The notes: generated by a model from the sequence alone, not told the origin. A DNA stretch of 7,031 bases from Candidatus Pacearchaeota archaeon CG10_big_fil_rev_8_21_14_0_10_35_13 (GCA_002763035.1 PFDC01000176.1:406-7436), one strand, 5' to 3'. Positions 1 through 6,071 are shown, counted from the stretch's first letter. Numbers and translations are program-made.

Positions 1-1
1 A

Positions 2-328
2 AACGTATGCACCGTAAGAAGCAACGATATAAGTAAGTCAGGGAAACACGGAGCAAGCAAGTGTAGAATAGAAGCAATAGGAATACTTGACGGAAAAAAG
101 AGAGTTATAGCAGTACCAGGAAGCGAAAGATTCGAAGTACCAATGGTGCAGAAGTGTAAAGGACAAATATTATCAATGAGCGAAGGAAAAGCAAGCCTAA
201 TGGACTTAGAAAGCTTTGAAACAATAGAAGTAACACTAGGAGAAGACAACGAAGAAGAGATACATGAAGGAGACAGCGTAGAATACTGGGACGTAGAAGG
301 AGTAAAAGTAATAAAGAGGAAAATATAA
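2..328 (+). CDS. eif5A: Translation initiation factor aIF5A (5' end missing)
   Basis: Archaeal homologue of eIF5A/EF-P, a ribosome-binding factor that enters near the E site and promotes peptide-bond formation on stalled complexes. The window opens inside the gene; 108 residues remain of a protein that is usually about 130, so only the N-terminal start of domain I is lost. The hallmark loop SKSGKHGASK is complete; the lysine of GKHG (codon 44-46) is the residue converted to hypusine in this family. After it come the RIEAIGILDGKKR strand region, the hinge near VPGSERFEVP, and the C-terminal OB-fold domain ending VEYWDVEGVKVIKRKI. The in-frame ATG at 143 is internal, not a start, because the reading frame upstream encodes the conserved hypusine domain. 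It is followed after 13 bases by eL40, so the two are probably co-transcribed. Identification is firm. Confidence 0.95.
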   Translation, partial: NVCTVRSNDISKSGKHGASKCRIEAIGILDGKKRVIAVPGSERFEVPMVQKCKGQILSMSEGKASLMDLESFETIEVTLGEDNEEEIHEGDSVEYWDVEGVKVIKRKI

Positions 329-341
329 ACAAACAAGAAAT

Positions 342-506
342 ATGGCAACAAAAATACCAGAAGCAATGAACAGAATGTTCAAGAACATATTCATATGTAA
401 GAGTTGCAAATCAAGAGTAAGAGCAGATCCTAGAAGAATTATGAGCTCAAAAGTAAGATGTAGAAAGTGTAAGAAGAAGAGTTTCAGAGCTGTAAAGAAG
501 AAATAA
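342..506 (+). CDS. rpl40e: Large-subunit ribosomal protein eL40
   Basis: A 54-residue zinc-ribbon protein of the large ribosomal subunit; in eukaryotes the same protein is made fused to ubiquitin, while archaea encode it alone as here. The protein starts MATKIPEAMNRMFKNIFICK. It has two CxxC pairs, CKSC (residues 19-22) and CRKC (residues 40-43), which form the zinc site, and the family-typical segment SRVRADPRRI between them. The C-terminus is basic (RAVKKK). The PEAxxRxFxxxxxCxxC opening is the standard archaeal eL40 pattern. The gene sits 13 bases after aIF5A with no clear Shine-Dalgarno in the gap, suggesting coupling to the upstream gene. It is short enough to be missed by length-filtered gene callers. 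Confidence 0.93.
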   Translation: MATKIPEAMNRMFKNIFICKSCKSRVRADPRRIMSSKVRCRKCKKKSFRAVKKK

Positions 507-537
507 TAACTAATAATCTAATGAGAAAAAAAATAAA

Positions 538-546
538 GGGGGAGAG
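538..546 (+). promoter_or_regulatory. Strong Shine-Dalgarno for the M50 protease gene
   Basis: GGGGGAGAG lies six bases upstream of the ATG at 553 and matches the anti-Shine-Dalgarno well. It fixes the start of the membrane protease and contrasts with the weak or absent sites before eL40 and uL10. Confidence 0.7.
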
Positions 547-552
547 ATACTA

Positions 553-1926
553 ATGAGTTTTGTTGTCTATGACTTATCATTCTTAGTGATATTCACACTA
601 GCAGTAATAATCTTCATCTATAAAAAGAAACACCAAGGAAGAAAAATGACCCGCGAAGGACTAATGTACCTTTACAAAACACAAGTAGGAGTAAGGTTTA
701 TAGATAAAATAGGAACAAAATATGAAAAGATAATAAAAGCACTAAAATACCCAGTAATAACATTAGGATACATATTATTAGCGGGAATATTATTCATACT
801 AGGACAAGCAATATATATCTACATAAAAGTACCAGAAATAACTAAGATAATAAAAACACCACCACTAGTACCGTTAATACCATACTTCCCAGAAATATTC
901 GGAGCACAAAGCCTTTTCCCACCGTTCTATTTCGTATACTTCATAATAGCACTAATAATAGTAGCATTTGTTCACGAATTCTCCCATGGAATATTCGCAA
1001 GAGCAAACAAAGTAAGGATAAAATCTACAGGAGTAGTATTCTTAGGACCAATACTAGGAGCATTCGTAGAACAAGACGATAAACAAATGCTTAAGAGAAG
1101 TAACAGCGAACAAATGTCAATCTTAGGAGCAGGAGTATTCGCAAACATAATAACCGCAATAATATTCTTCCTGCTATTACTAATAGTATTCCATACGATG
1201 TTCACACCATCAGGGGCAGTATTCAGCACGTACAGTTATGGAGTACTAAGCGCGAGTAGCATAACAAACATGAGCATTAATAGTGAAGAGATGATAACAC
1301 TACAAACAATTAACGGAAGCTACATTTTAGACAAAGAAAGTTATGACAAACAAATAAGTGAAGGTGATGGAGAAAGAATAATAGCATTTTATGACGCACC
1401 AGCAATTAATAATAAGATTAGCGGAGCAATAACAAGAATCGATGGAAGAGATATTAAAGACTTGCAAGAATTTGTAGAAGTAATTGGAAGCTATAAACCA
1501 GGAGAAAAGATAGAACTGACAACAACAGAAGGAACTTACGAAATAATACTAGGGAAGAACCCTACCGACGAGAAGAAACAATTCTTAGGAGTAGGATTCC
1601 AAAGCAATGGAGAAACAAAAGGGATGAGAGGATTATACAAAAAGATATTCTTCTTCAAAGACCCATCAACATATTACCAACCAAAACTAGACGGAGTATC
1701 AGTATTTATTTATGATTTGCTATGGTGGATTGCAATGATCAACTTCATGGTAGGATTATTTAACATGCTACCATTTGCATTCCTCGACGGAGGAAGATTC
1801 TTTTACTTAACAGTCTTAAGTATAACTAAAAGCGAGAAATTCTCGCAAAGAAGTTTTAAGTGGGCAACAAGAATAATTCTGTTAATGTTTGTTGCATTAA
1901 TGTTTGTATGGGTTATAAAATTGTAA
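553..1926 (+). CDS. Site-2-type membrane zinc metalloprotease (M50 family, PDZ-containing)
   Basis: A 457-residue intramembrane protease of the S2P/RseP type, which cuts transmembrane segments of its substrates inside the membrane. The zinc motif HEFSH is at residues 141-145 at the end of a hydrophobic segment (about 125-147); the third metal ligand is in NMLPFAFLDGG (residues 404-414, Asp 412). Other hydrophobic stretches lie at about 5-23, 67-92, 190-214, 383-408 and 437-455. Between the core halves, residues about 287-335 (SGAITRIDGRDI onwards) look like a PDZ domain, which in this family gates substrate access. All catalytic elements are present, so the enzyme should be active. The substrate cannot be deduced. 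The start is supported by the GGGGGAGAG site. It follows eL40 by 46 bases in the same direction with no obvious terminator between them, so it may ride on the aIF5A-eL40 transcript. Confidence 0.92.
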   Translation: MSFVVYDLSFLVIFTLAVIIFIYKKKHQGRKMTREGLMYLYKTQVGVRFIDKIGTKYEKIIKALKYPVITLGYILLAGILFILGQAIYIYIKVPEITKIIKTPPLVPLIPYFPEIFGAQSLFPPFYFVYFIIALIIVAFVHEFSHGIFARANKVRIKSTGVVFLGPILGAFVEQDDKQMLKRSNSEQMSILGAGVFANIITAIIFFLLLLIVFHTMFTPSGAVFSTYSYGVLSASSITNMSINSEEMITLQTINGSYILDKESYDKQISEGDGERIIAFYDAPAINNKISGAITRIDGRDIKDLQEFVEVIGSYKPGEKIELTTTEGTYEIILGKNPTDEKKQFLGVGFQSNGETKGMRGLYKKIFFFKDPSTYYQPKLDGVSVFIYDLLWWIAMINFMVGLFNMLPFAFLDGGRFFYLTVLSITKSEKFSQRSFKWATRIILLMFVALMFVWVIKL

Positions 1927-2005
1927 AAACCTAACACAAAAAACACCGACGAGGAATATTATAAGAAAAAAGTTGTAGAAAAAAAATTCTTGAAAAAACA
2001 GAAAA

Positions 2006-2015
2006 GTATTTAAAC
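2006..2015 (+). promoter_or_regulatory. TATA box of the lysine-rich microprotein gene
   Basis: GTATTTAAAC, preceded by purine-rich GAAAA that can serve as a BRE, lies about 52 bases upstream of the ATG at 2063. Transcription starting roughly 25 bases downstream would give a leader of about 25 bases containing the GAGGT Shine-Dalgarno at 2051-2055. This gives the tiny gene its own promoter. Confidence 0.6.
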
Positions 2016-2062
2016 AAAAATGATTTTATAAGAACAGTAAATACTAAAAAGAGGTAAATACA

Positions 2063-2140
2063 ATGCCAGCAAAAAAGAAGAAAGCAACAAAAAAGAAAGC
2101 AGCAACTAAGAAGAAGGCAACTAAGAAGAAGAGATTGTAA
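2063..2140 (+). CDS. Lysine/alanine-rich basic microprotein (25 residues)
   Basis: The encoded peptide begins MPAKKKKATKKKAATKKK and ends ATKKKRL; it is built of K3-4 blocks separated by A/T, like a histone H1 or nucleoid-protein tail, with almost nothing hydrophobic. Evidence that it is a real gene: a Shine-Dalgarno (GAGGT, 2051-2055) seven bases before the ATG, a TATA box at the right distance, an exact stop, and a T-rich terminator 26 bases after the stop. Each element is where an archaeal single-gene unit would have it. Function is not shown by sequence; binding nucleic acid (DNA compaction or rRNA) is an inference from charge alone. The internal KKKAT-type repeats could also arise by slippage in A-rich DNA, so a low-complexity artefact is the main alternative. 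Confidence 0.65.
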   Translation: MPAKKKKATKKKAATKKKATKKKRL

Positions 2141-2165
2141 ATAGTTGCAAAACTATAAAATTTAA

Positions 2166-2186
2166 ATTTTTATTTTTTTATTTTTA
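2166..2186 (+). terminator. T-rich terminator after the microprotein gene
   Basis: Runs of 5, 7 and 5 T separated by single A bases on the + strand, without a stem-loop, match the oligo-T intrinsic terminators of archaea. It is the first T-run downstream of the M50 protease gene too, so it may end both transcripts. Confidence 0.6.
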
Positions 2187-2221
2187 ATATCATAATACTA
2201 AAACAAGATAATTCTTGAAGA

Positions 2222-2572
2222 TTACAAATAAATTATTCCATCGCGAGTAAGAGCCGCGAAGCGAATGCCAACAGGTAAAGATAACAACGAAGAAATAAGT
2301 GCCATATGCTCCTTACCATCGCCAGAAGCAATAGAAAGAGCAACCTCAAGACCTTTAATCTTACCCTTAATCTTGAGCATTATCAAGTCCTTAAGTTCCT
2401 TAAGAGTCTTAGAAGTATCAACCTTGATGAATTCGTGAGGCTTATTAGTAGTAAACTTCTCAGCAAATGAATCACCAACAAGTATTATGTTATCCCATTC
2501 ACCATTATTAATTAATCCTGAAACCTGCGCCCACGAACCCTTACCTGAAGATAATAATGCTACTAATTCCAT
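2222..2572 (-). CDS. Conserved-type small protein, Rossmann-like fold, function unknown
   Basis: I do not recognise a named family with certainty. The 116-residue protein alternates beta and alpha elements: ELVALLSS (2-9), a glycine-rich loop GKGSW (10-14), helix, NIILVGDSF (28-36), EFIKVDT (47-53), helix about 56-70, EVALSIASGDGKEHMALISS (76-95) and GIRFAALTRDGIIYL (102-116). That pattern and the small-residue loops after strands resemble Rossmann-like nucleotide- or oligoadenylate-binding folds such as CARF domains; this is inference, and no effector domain is attached. It has no membrane segment or signal peptide and is probably cytosolic. It is divergent from the winged-helix gene across a 70-bp spacer, suggesting shared control. 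Its third codon positions are T-rich, unlike the A-ending + strand genes, which fits the strand bias of the whole window. The start at 2572 lies about 26 bases from the centre of the palindrome, compatible with leaderless mRNA. Confidence 0.8.
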   Translation of the reverse strand: MELVALLSSGKGSWAQVSGLINNGEWDNIILVGDSFAEKFTTNKPHEFIKVDTSKTLKELKDLIMLKIKGKIKGLEVALSIASGDGKEHMALISSLLSLPVGIRFAALTRDGIIYL

Positions 2573-2588
2573 GAAAAATGAAATAATG

Positions 2589-2606
2589 AAAAGCTTATAA
2601 GCTTTT
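2589..2606. promoter_or_regulatory. 18-bp perfect palindrome in a divergent promoter
   Basis: AAAAGCTTATAAGCTTTT is its own reverse complement. Its centre, CTTATAAG, is TATA-like on both strands and lies about 26 bases from the ATG of the - strand gene (2572) and about 45 bases from the ATG of the winged-helix gene (2643). It could be a symmetric core promoter, an operator for a dimeric regulator, or both. An adjoining TTTATATA (2604-2611) is an alternative TATA box in either direction. Confidence 0.5.
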
Positions 2607-2633
2607 ATATACTGTAACTAATAAAGAAATAAC

Positions 2634-2639
2634 GAGGTG
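2634..2639 (+). promoter_or_regulatory. Shine-Dalgarno that sets the winged-helix gene start
   Basis: GAGGTG sits just upstream of the ATG at 2643. The GTG inside it (2637) is in frame and could be read as a start, but it is part of the ribosome-binding site, so ATG 2643 is the better choice. Confidence 0.7.
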
Positions 2640-2642
2640 AAA

Positions 2643-3086
2643 ATGACTAACAAAGACTTACCATTAGGAGAAATAGTACTAAGAAAGTACGAAAAACCCT
2701 ATGATGGGAATGAAAGAGAAATAATTAAGAAGATTAGCCTAAGCCTCGGACTACTACAACCAGGAGACTCAAGAGACATAATCATTGAATTATTAAGAGT
2801 ACTAATAACCAACCAACGAACAAAGAAAGTAATGAGTTCTGAAGAATTATGCAAAGAAGTGATAAAACTCCGAGAAACAGAAGGACTAATGATGAGAGGA
2901 ATAGCAGAAAGCAATATTAGAAGACAACTGAAGAGACTGCAAGACATGATGATTATTGACAAGAAAGACAACACCTACCACTTATCAGAACATGAAACAC
3001 TTAAAGAAATATTTGCTAACAAATATGAAAGATTCCTAATACCACAAACAATTGAAAGAATAAAAGAATACCTAGAAAAAATATAA
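2643..3086 (+). CDS. Winged-helix DNA-binding protein, probable transcription regulator
   Basis: The 147-residue protein is mostly helical and charged. Residues about 45-56 (DIIIELLRVLI), 65-75 (SSEELCKEVI) and 87-104 (IAESNIRRQLKRLQDMMI) fit helices 1-3 of a winged helix-turn-helix, with NIRRQLKRL as the recognition helix. IIDKKDNTYHLSE (104-116) fits the beta-hairpin wing. The N-terminus (DLPLGEIVLRKYEKP) and a C-terminal helix (132-147) are outside the core and may mediate dimerisation. The DNA-binding role is an inference from this pattern, as I cannot assign a named family. It faces the small Rossmann-like gene across a palindrome, so it may control that gene and itself. Its TAA ends exactly one base before the complement of the glycosyltransferase stop codon. 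ATG 2643 is chosen over GTG 2637 because the latter lies inside GAGGTG. Confidence 0.78.
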   Translation: MTNKDLPLGEIVLRKYEKPYDGNEREIIKKISLSLGLLQPGDSRDIIIELLRVLITNQRTKKVMSSEELCKEVIKLRETEGLMMRGIAESNIRRQLKRLQDMMIIDKKDNTYHLSEHETLKEIFANKYERFLIPQTIERIKEYLEKI

Positions 3087-4205
3087 CTAACCCTTATCTG
3101 TAATCTTTACTAACTCATCAAACTTAGGATTAAGCCTAATAGCCTCCTTAAAAGACTGAAGCGCTTCAGACTTGTTATTCATCGATAGAAGAAGTAACCC
3201 AAGATTAAAATAATGAGTGGCATTATTAGGACTAAGAAACAAGGCCCTACGATAACACTTTAATGCACTATGATAATTGTTCATCTTAGAATAAACAACC
3301 CCTAACCCTCCAAGAACCTCCGACAAATGAATCATAGAACCAGGAGTAGCTTTCTCCCTAATCAATAAATCCTCAGCCACCTTAAGAGAATCAAAAGCCT
3401 CATCAAAAGACTCAAGCTTCATCTTGACAAGACCTTTTTCTAAATGAGCAAGATAAAAATCAGGATTAATCAATAAAGACTTATCAATGAACTCAAGAGC
3501 TTTCTGAGATTCACCAATCGAATGGTACTGAGAAGCAATCTGATAATTCTGAAAGTAATCACCCTCACGAAGATTCTTTAGTTCAATCTCAAGATAGAGC
3601 TTCCTTCTAGAAAGATTATCCCTGCTAAGAGCACCATAATGATGAATAGGAATATCAGTATCAAGAACAGAACTACCACGACTATTAATAGAAGGCTCAA
3701 CAGAATCATGAACCGCACCAGAAAACTTTATTCCAGAAATATTACGAAATAAACGCACCATCCTACGACTGACAAAACCTGAAGCAACCTTGGACTCAGG
3801 ATAAGAATCATCAGAAGTGGAAGTCCAACCGAAACCACCAAGTTCATTAGAATAATTCCTCTGAATAAGAGAAATACCAAGAATACCATCATCAGAAGCA
3901 ACACTAATAGCCCTGAGAATCTTTGAATGATCAACAGAAGAAATAACCTCATCAGCATCTAAAGCTAGAACCCAATCACCAGTGGCCTTACTTAAGGCGA
4001 AGTTCTTAGCATCACTAAAGTTCCAGTTCCAAGAATAATCATAGACCTTCACAAGATCACCGACAGAAGAACATAGTTCCTTAGTATTATCAGAAGAACC
4101 AGTATCAACTACAACAATCTCATCAACAAGCGAAGAAACACTAGATAAACAATTAACAATAGTGCCCGCGTTATCCTTAGTAATCACACAAAGGCTGATA
4201 GTCAT
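3087..4205 (-). CDS. Family 2 glycosyltransferase with C-terminal TPR repeats
   Basis: The 372-residue protein has an N-terminal GT-A domain: ISLCVITKDNAGTI (3-16), VDEIVVVDTGSSDNT (27-41), FSDAKNFALSKATGDWVLALDADE (63-86) with the DxD metal and nucleotide-sugar site at D83-A-D85, and AVHDSVEP (164-171). The C-terminal half (about 215-364) is TPR-like helical hairpins; the clearest are ALKCYRRALFLSPNN (314-328) and ALQSFKEAIRLNPKF (348-362). This order is that of TPR-bearing GT2 enzymes that transfer a sugar from a nucleotide donor, with the TPRs binding the acceptor or partners. Donor and acceptor cannot be read from sequence, and there is no membrane segment. The frame is open 20 codons further upstream, but that stretch spans a TATA box (4227-4236) centred 26-27 bases before ATG 4205, so a leaderless start at 4205 is preferred. 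Codons end mostly in T, unlike the + strand genes. Confidence 0.9.
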   Translation of the reverse strand: MTISLCVITKDNAGTIVNCLSSVSSLVDEIVVVDTGSSDNTKELCSSVGDLVKVYDYSWNWNFSDAKNFALSKATGDWVLALDADEVISSVDHSKILRAISVASDDGILGISLIQRNYSNELGGFGWTSTSDDSYPESKVASGFVSRRMVRLFRNISGIKFSGAVHDSVEPSINSRGSSVLDTDIPIHHYGALSRDNLSRRKLYLEIELKNLREGDYFQNYQIASQYHSIGESQKALEFIDKSLLINPDFYLAHLEKGLVKMKLESFDEAFDSLKVAEDLLIREKATPGSMIHLSEVLGGLGVVYSKMNNYHSALKCYRRALFLSPNNATHYFNLGLLLLSMNNKSEALQSFKEAIRLNPKFDELVKITDKG

Positions 4206-4226
4206 AAAAATATGTGGATGAAAAGG

Positions 4227-4236
4227 TTTATAAATA
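4227..4236. promoter_or_regulatory. Palindromic TATA box shared by the glycosyltransferase and uL1 operon
   Basis: TTTATAAATA contains TTTATAAA, which reads the same on both strands. On the - strand its centre is 26-27 bases from the glycosyltransferase ATG at 4205, giving leaderless mRNA. On the + strand it is preceded by purine-rich GAAAAGG (a good BRE) and would start transcription near 4257, leaving a leader of about 86 bases before uL1. Confidence 0.6.
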
Positions 4237-4268
4237 GTTCTTATTACCATGTGATAGTAAAGCAAATA

Positions 4269-4313
4269 CTACCCAACGTTTCCCAAAGTTTCTGGGATTA
4301 CGCCAATAGGTAG
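4269..4313 (+). promoter_or_regulatory. Predicted stem-loop in the uL1 operon leader
   Basis: Three nested stems can form in the leader RNA: CTACC (4269-4273) with GGTAG (4309-4313), CGT (4277-4279) with ACG (4300-4302), and TCCCA (4281-4285) with TGGGA (4293-4297), closing a 7-base loop. A 1x2 asymmetric internal loop separates the two inner stems. uL1 proteins of bacteria and archaea bind their own mRNA at stems flanking an asymmetric loop that imitate the 23S rRNA site, so an autoregulatory site is plausible. I did not match the specific conserved L1 contact bases. Confidence 0.4.
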
Positions 4314-4342
4314 GAGCTTAACAACAAGGAAGTATTAATATT

Positions 4343-4960
4343 ATGAAAGAAGAAATAATAAAAGCAATAGAAGAATTGAAAAAAGATAAGAGAAAGTTCG
4401 AGCAAGGAGTAGACTTTATAATAAACCTGAAAAAGTTCGACACTAAGAGAGAAAGTGTTAACACCACGATGGTAATGCCTAATAAGTTCAGGAAATACAA
4501 GATAGCCGCGTTCTTAAATAACAAGAGTACAATAGTAACTACAGTAACAAAAGCAGAATTCCCAAAATACGCGGATAAGAAAAAAGTTAAGAAGCTAATA
4601 AAAAACAATGATTATTTCATAGCAGCAGCAAACCTCATGCCAACAATAGCAACAACATTTGGTAAGTACTTAGGACCATCAGGGAAAATGCCAGCCCCAG
4701 GAAGAGGAATAATAGCCAGTGATGATGAAGCAAGCATTAAGAGAGAAATTGAAAAGTTTGAAGGATTAATAAGAATAAAAACTAAGGAATCAAGCATTAA
4801 GATACTAGTAGGAAAAGAAAATACTGAACCAGAAAAAGTAGCAGAAAATGCTGAAGCAATATATAAAACAGTACTGAATAACCTCCAAAGAGGAAAAGAT
4901 AATATCAAGAGTGTCATGATAAAACTCACAATGAGTAAACCAATAAAGATAAACTACTAA
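4343..4960 (+). CDS. rpl1: Large-subunit ribosomal protein uL1
   Basis: The 205-residue protein forms the L1 stalk, which binds 23S rRNA helices 76-78 and helps move deacylated tRNA out of the E site; it is also a translational repressor of its own mRNA in many species. The signature GKYLGPSGKMPAPG is at residues 107-120 in the mobile domain. The flanking domain I is formed by the N-terminal helix and strand FIINLKKFDTKRESVN (25-40) and by the C-terminal portion ending VMIKLTMSKPIKINY. Length matches archaeal uL1 (about 210-220) apart from a slightly short tail. AGGA at 4327-4330 is a weak, rather distant ribosome-binding site (12 bases). It leads the uL1-uL10-P1 operon; uL11, which often precedes it in archaea, is not here, and a divergent glycosyltransferase takes that place. 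Confidence 0.95.
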   Translation: MKEEIIKAIEELKKDKRKFEQGVDFIINLKKFDTKRESVNTTMVMPNKFRKYKIAAFLNNKSTIVTTVTKAEFPKYADKKKVKKLIKNNDYFIAAANLMPTIATTFGKYLGPSGKMPAPGRGIIASDDEASIKREIEKFEGLIRIKTKESSIKILVGKENTEPEKVAENAEAIYKTVLNNLQRGKDNIKSVMIKLTMSKPIKINY

Positions 4961-4961
4961 A

Positions 4962-5786
4962 ATGACACAGAAAAAAAGTTCCGTACCAAAAGAAAAGGTT
5001 GAGTTAGTAAAGAATTTAGGAAAGATTATTAATGAGAATAAAACATTCCTAATAGCATCAATAAGAAACCTACCAGGAGGACAATACCAAGCAATAAAGC
5101 ATAAGTTAAGAGGACACGCAACAGTAAAGTTCCTTAAGAAAAACATCATGCTAAGAGGGATAGAAGGGTATGGAAAGAACATGAAACAGATAAATGATTA
5201 TGTTAAGGAAGACTGCGCATTCTTATTCTCAAAAGAAGACCCCTTCAAACTATCAATGATACTTACAGACAACCAAACAGCAGCAAAAGCGAAAGTCGGA
5301 CAAGTAGTTAATGAAGATGTAGTAGTACAAGAAGGACCAACAGACTTAACAGCAGGACCAGTAATAAGCGAATTTGGAGCATTAGGAATACCAATACAGA
5401 TGGAAGAAGGAAAAATCCATATTAAGAAAGCTAAAACAATACTAAAAGCAGGAGATAAAGTAACACAAAAAGAAGCAGGAATAATGTCAAAATTAGACAT
5501 AAAACCATTCAAAGTAGGATTTGAACCAGTAGCAGCTTATGATTCAGGAGAAGACAAGGTATTCACAAGCATTAAGATCGATAAAGAAAAAAACATTAAC
5601 GAATTATTAGTAGCACATAGTAAAGCATTAGGACTAACAGTAAGTATTGCATACCCAACAAGAGGAAATATCGGATACTTATTAGCAAAAGCAGCAAGTC
5701 ATGAAAAAGCATTAAGCTCATTATCATCAAAAACAGAAGAAAAAGTTGAGATAAAAGAAGAAGAATCACAAGGAGGAACACAATAA
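4962..5786 (+). CDS. rplP0: Large-subunit stalk protein uL10 (archaeal P0), short form
   Basis: This is the base of the ribosomal stalk: it anchors on 23S rRNA next to uL11 and carries P1/L12 dimers on a C-terminal helical spine. The N-terminal rRNA-binding domain covers residues 1-105 (ENKTFLIASIRNLPGGQYQ, KFLKKNIMLRGI). The archaeal/eukaryotic domain II insertion is at about 108-185 (GPVISEFGALGIPIQ, KAGDKVTQKEAGIM), after which the core finishes at about residue 205. Residues 211-256 form the spine and hold only one VSIAYPTRGNIGYLLAKA-type unit, where longer archaeal P0 proteins carry repeated units. At 274 residues it is shorter than the usual 300-340, and its end, EEESQGGTQ, lacks the GLSALFG-type tail shared by most archaeal P0 and P1 proteins. 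It begins one base after the uL1 stop codon without its own Shine-Dalgarno, implying translational coupling. Confidence 0.94.
   Translation: MTQKKSSVPKEKVELVKNLGKIINENKTFLIASIRNLPGGQYQAIKHKLRGHATVKFLKKNIMLRGIEGYGKNMKQINDYVKEDCAFLFSKEDPFKLSMILTDNQTAAKAKVGQVVNEDVVVQEGPTDLTAGPVISEFGALGIPIQMEEGKIHIKKAKTILKAGDKVTQKEAGIMSKLDIKPFKVGFEPVAAYDSGEDKVFTSIKIDKEKNINELLVAHSKALGLTVSIAYPTRGNIGYLLAKAASHEKALSSLSSKTEEKVEIKEEESQGGTQ
5771..5776 (+). promoter_or_regulatory. Shine-Dalgarno for the P1/L12 gene
   Basis: AGGAGG, nine bases before the ATG at 5786 and inside the uL10 coding sequence, is a full-consensus site. Since P1 is needed in several copies per ribosome, a site much stronger than those of uL1 and uL10 makes sense for raising its yield from the shared mRNA. 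Confidence 0.7.
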
Positions 5787-6070
5787 TGGAGTATGTATAC
5801 GGAGCTTTATTACTACACAAGTTAGGAAAGACTGTAGATGCAGGAGCTTTGATGAACGTTGTTAAAGCAGCAGGAGTTGAAGCTGACGAAAGCAAGGTTA
5901 GAGTATTAGTAGCAAGCCTTGACGGAGTAGACATTGACAAAGAATTAGAAAACGCATCATTAGCAGTAGCCGCAGGAGCAAGTGCAGAAGTAAAGGTCGA
6001 AGAAAAGAAAGAAGAACCAAAAGAAAAGAAAGAAGCAGCAGCAGAAGGATTATCAGCACTATTCGGATAA
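5786..6070 (+). CDS. rpl12: Stalk protein P1 (archaeal L12)
   Basis: This acidic stalk protein dimerises, binds the uL10 spine and delivers translational GTPases (aIF2/aIF5B, aEF1A, aEF2) to the ribosome. The 94-residue protein has the archaeal/eukaryotic P1 layout, unrelated in sequence to bacterial L7/L12. The N-terminal helical dimerisation domain is residues 1-62 (MEYVYGALLLHKLGKTVDAG, SLDGVDIDKELENA). An Ala-rich then charged Lys/Glu hinge follows (63-86). The C-terminal factor-binding motif GLSALFG is residues 88-94. Length is slightly under the usual 100-110. The ATG overlaps the uL10 stop codon by one base (TAATG) and has a strong AGGAGG. A T-rich terminator follows at once, so this is the last gene of the operon. 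Confidence 0.95.
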   Translation: MEYVYGALLLHKLGKTVDAGALMNVVKAAGVEADESKVRVLVASLDGVDIDKELENASLAVAAGASAEVKVEEKKEEPKEKKEAAAEGLSALFG

Positions 6071-6071
6071 A

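Noticed and set aside
2637..2642. GTG start for the winged-helix gene
   Set aside because: The GTG is part of the GAGGTG Shine-Dalgarno; ATG 2643 is correctly placed behind it.
4206..4265. A 20-codon N-terminal extension of the glycosyltransferase
   Set aside because: The extension runs across the TATA box, and the GT-A fold begins right after ATG 4205 (MTISLCVITK), as in other family 2 enzymes.
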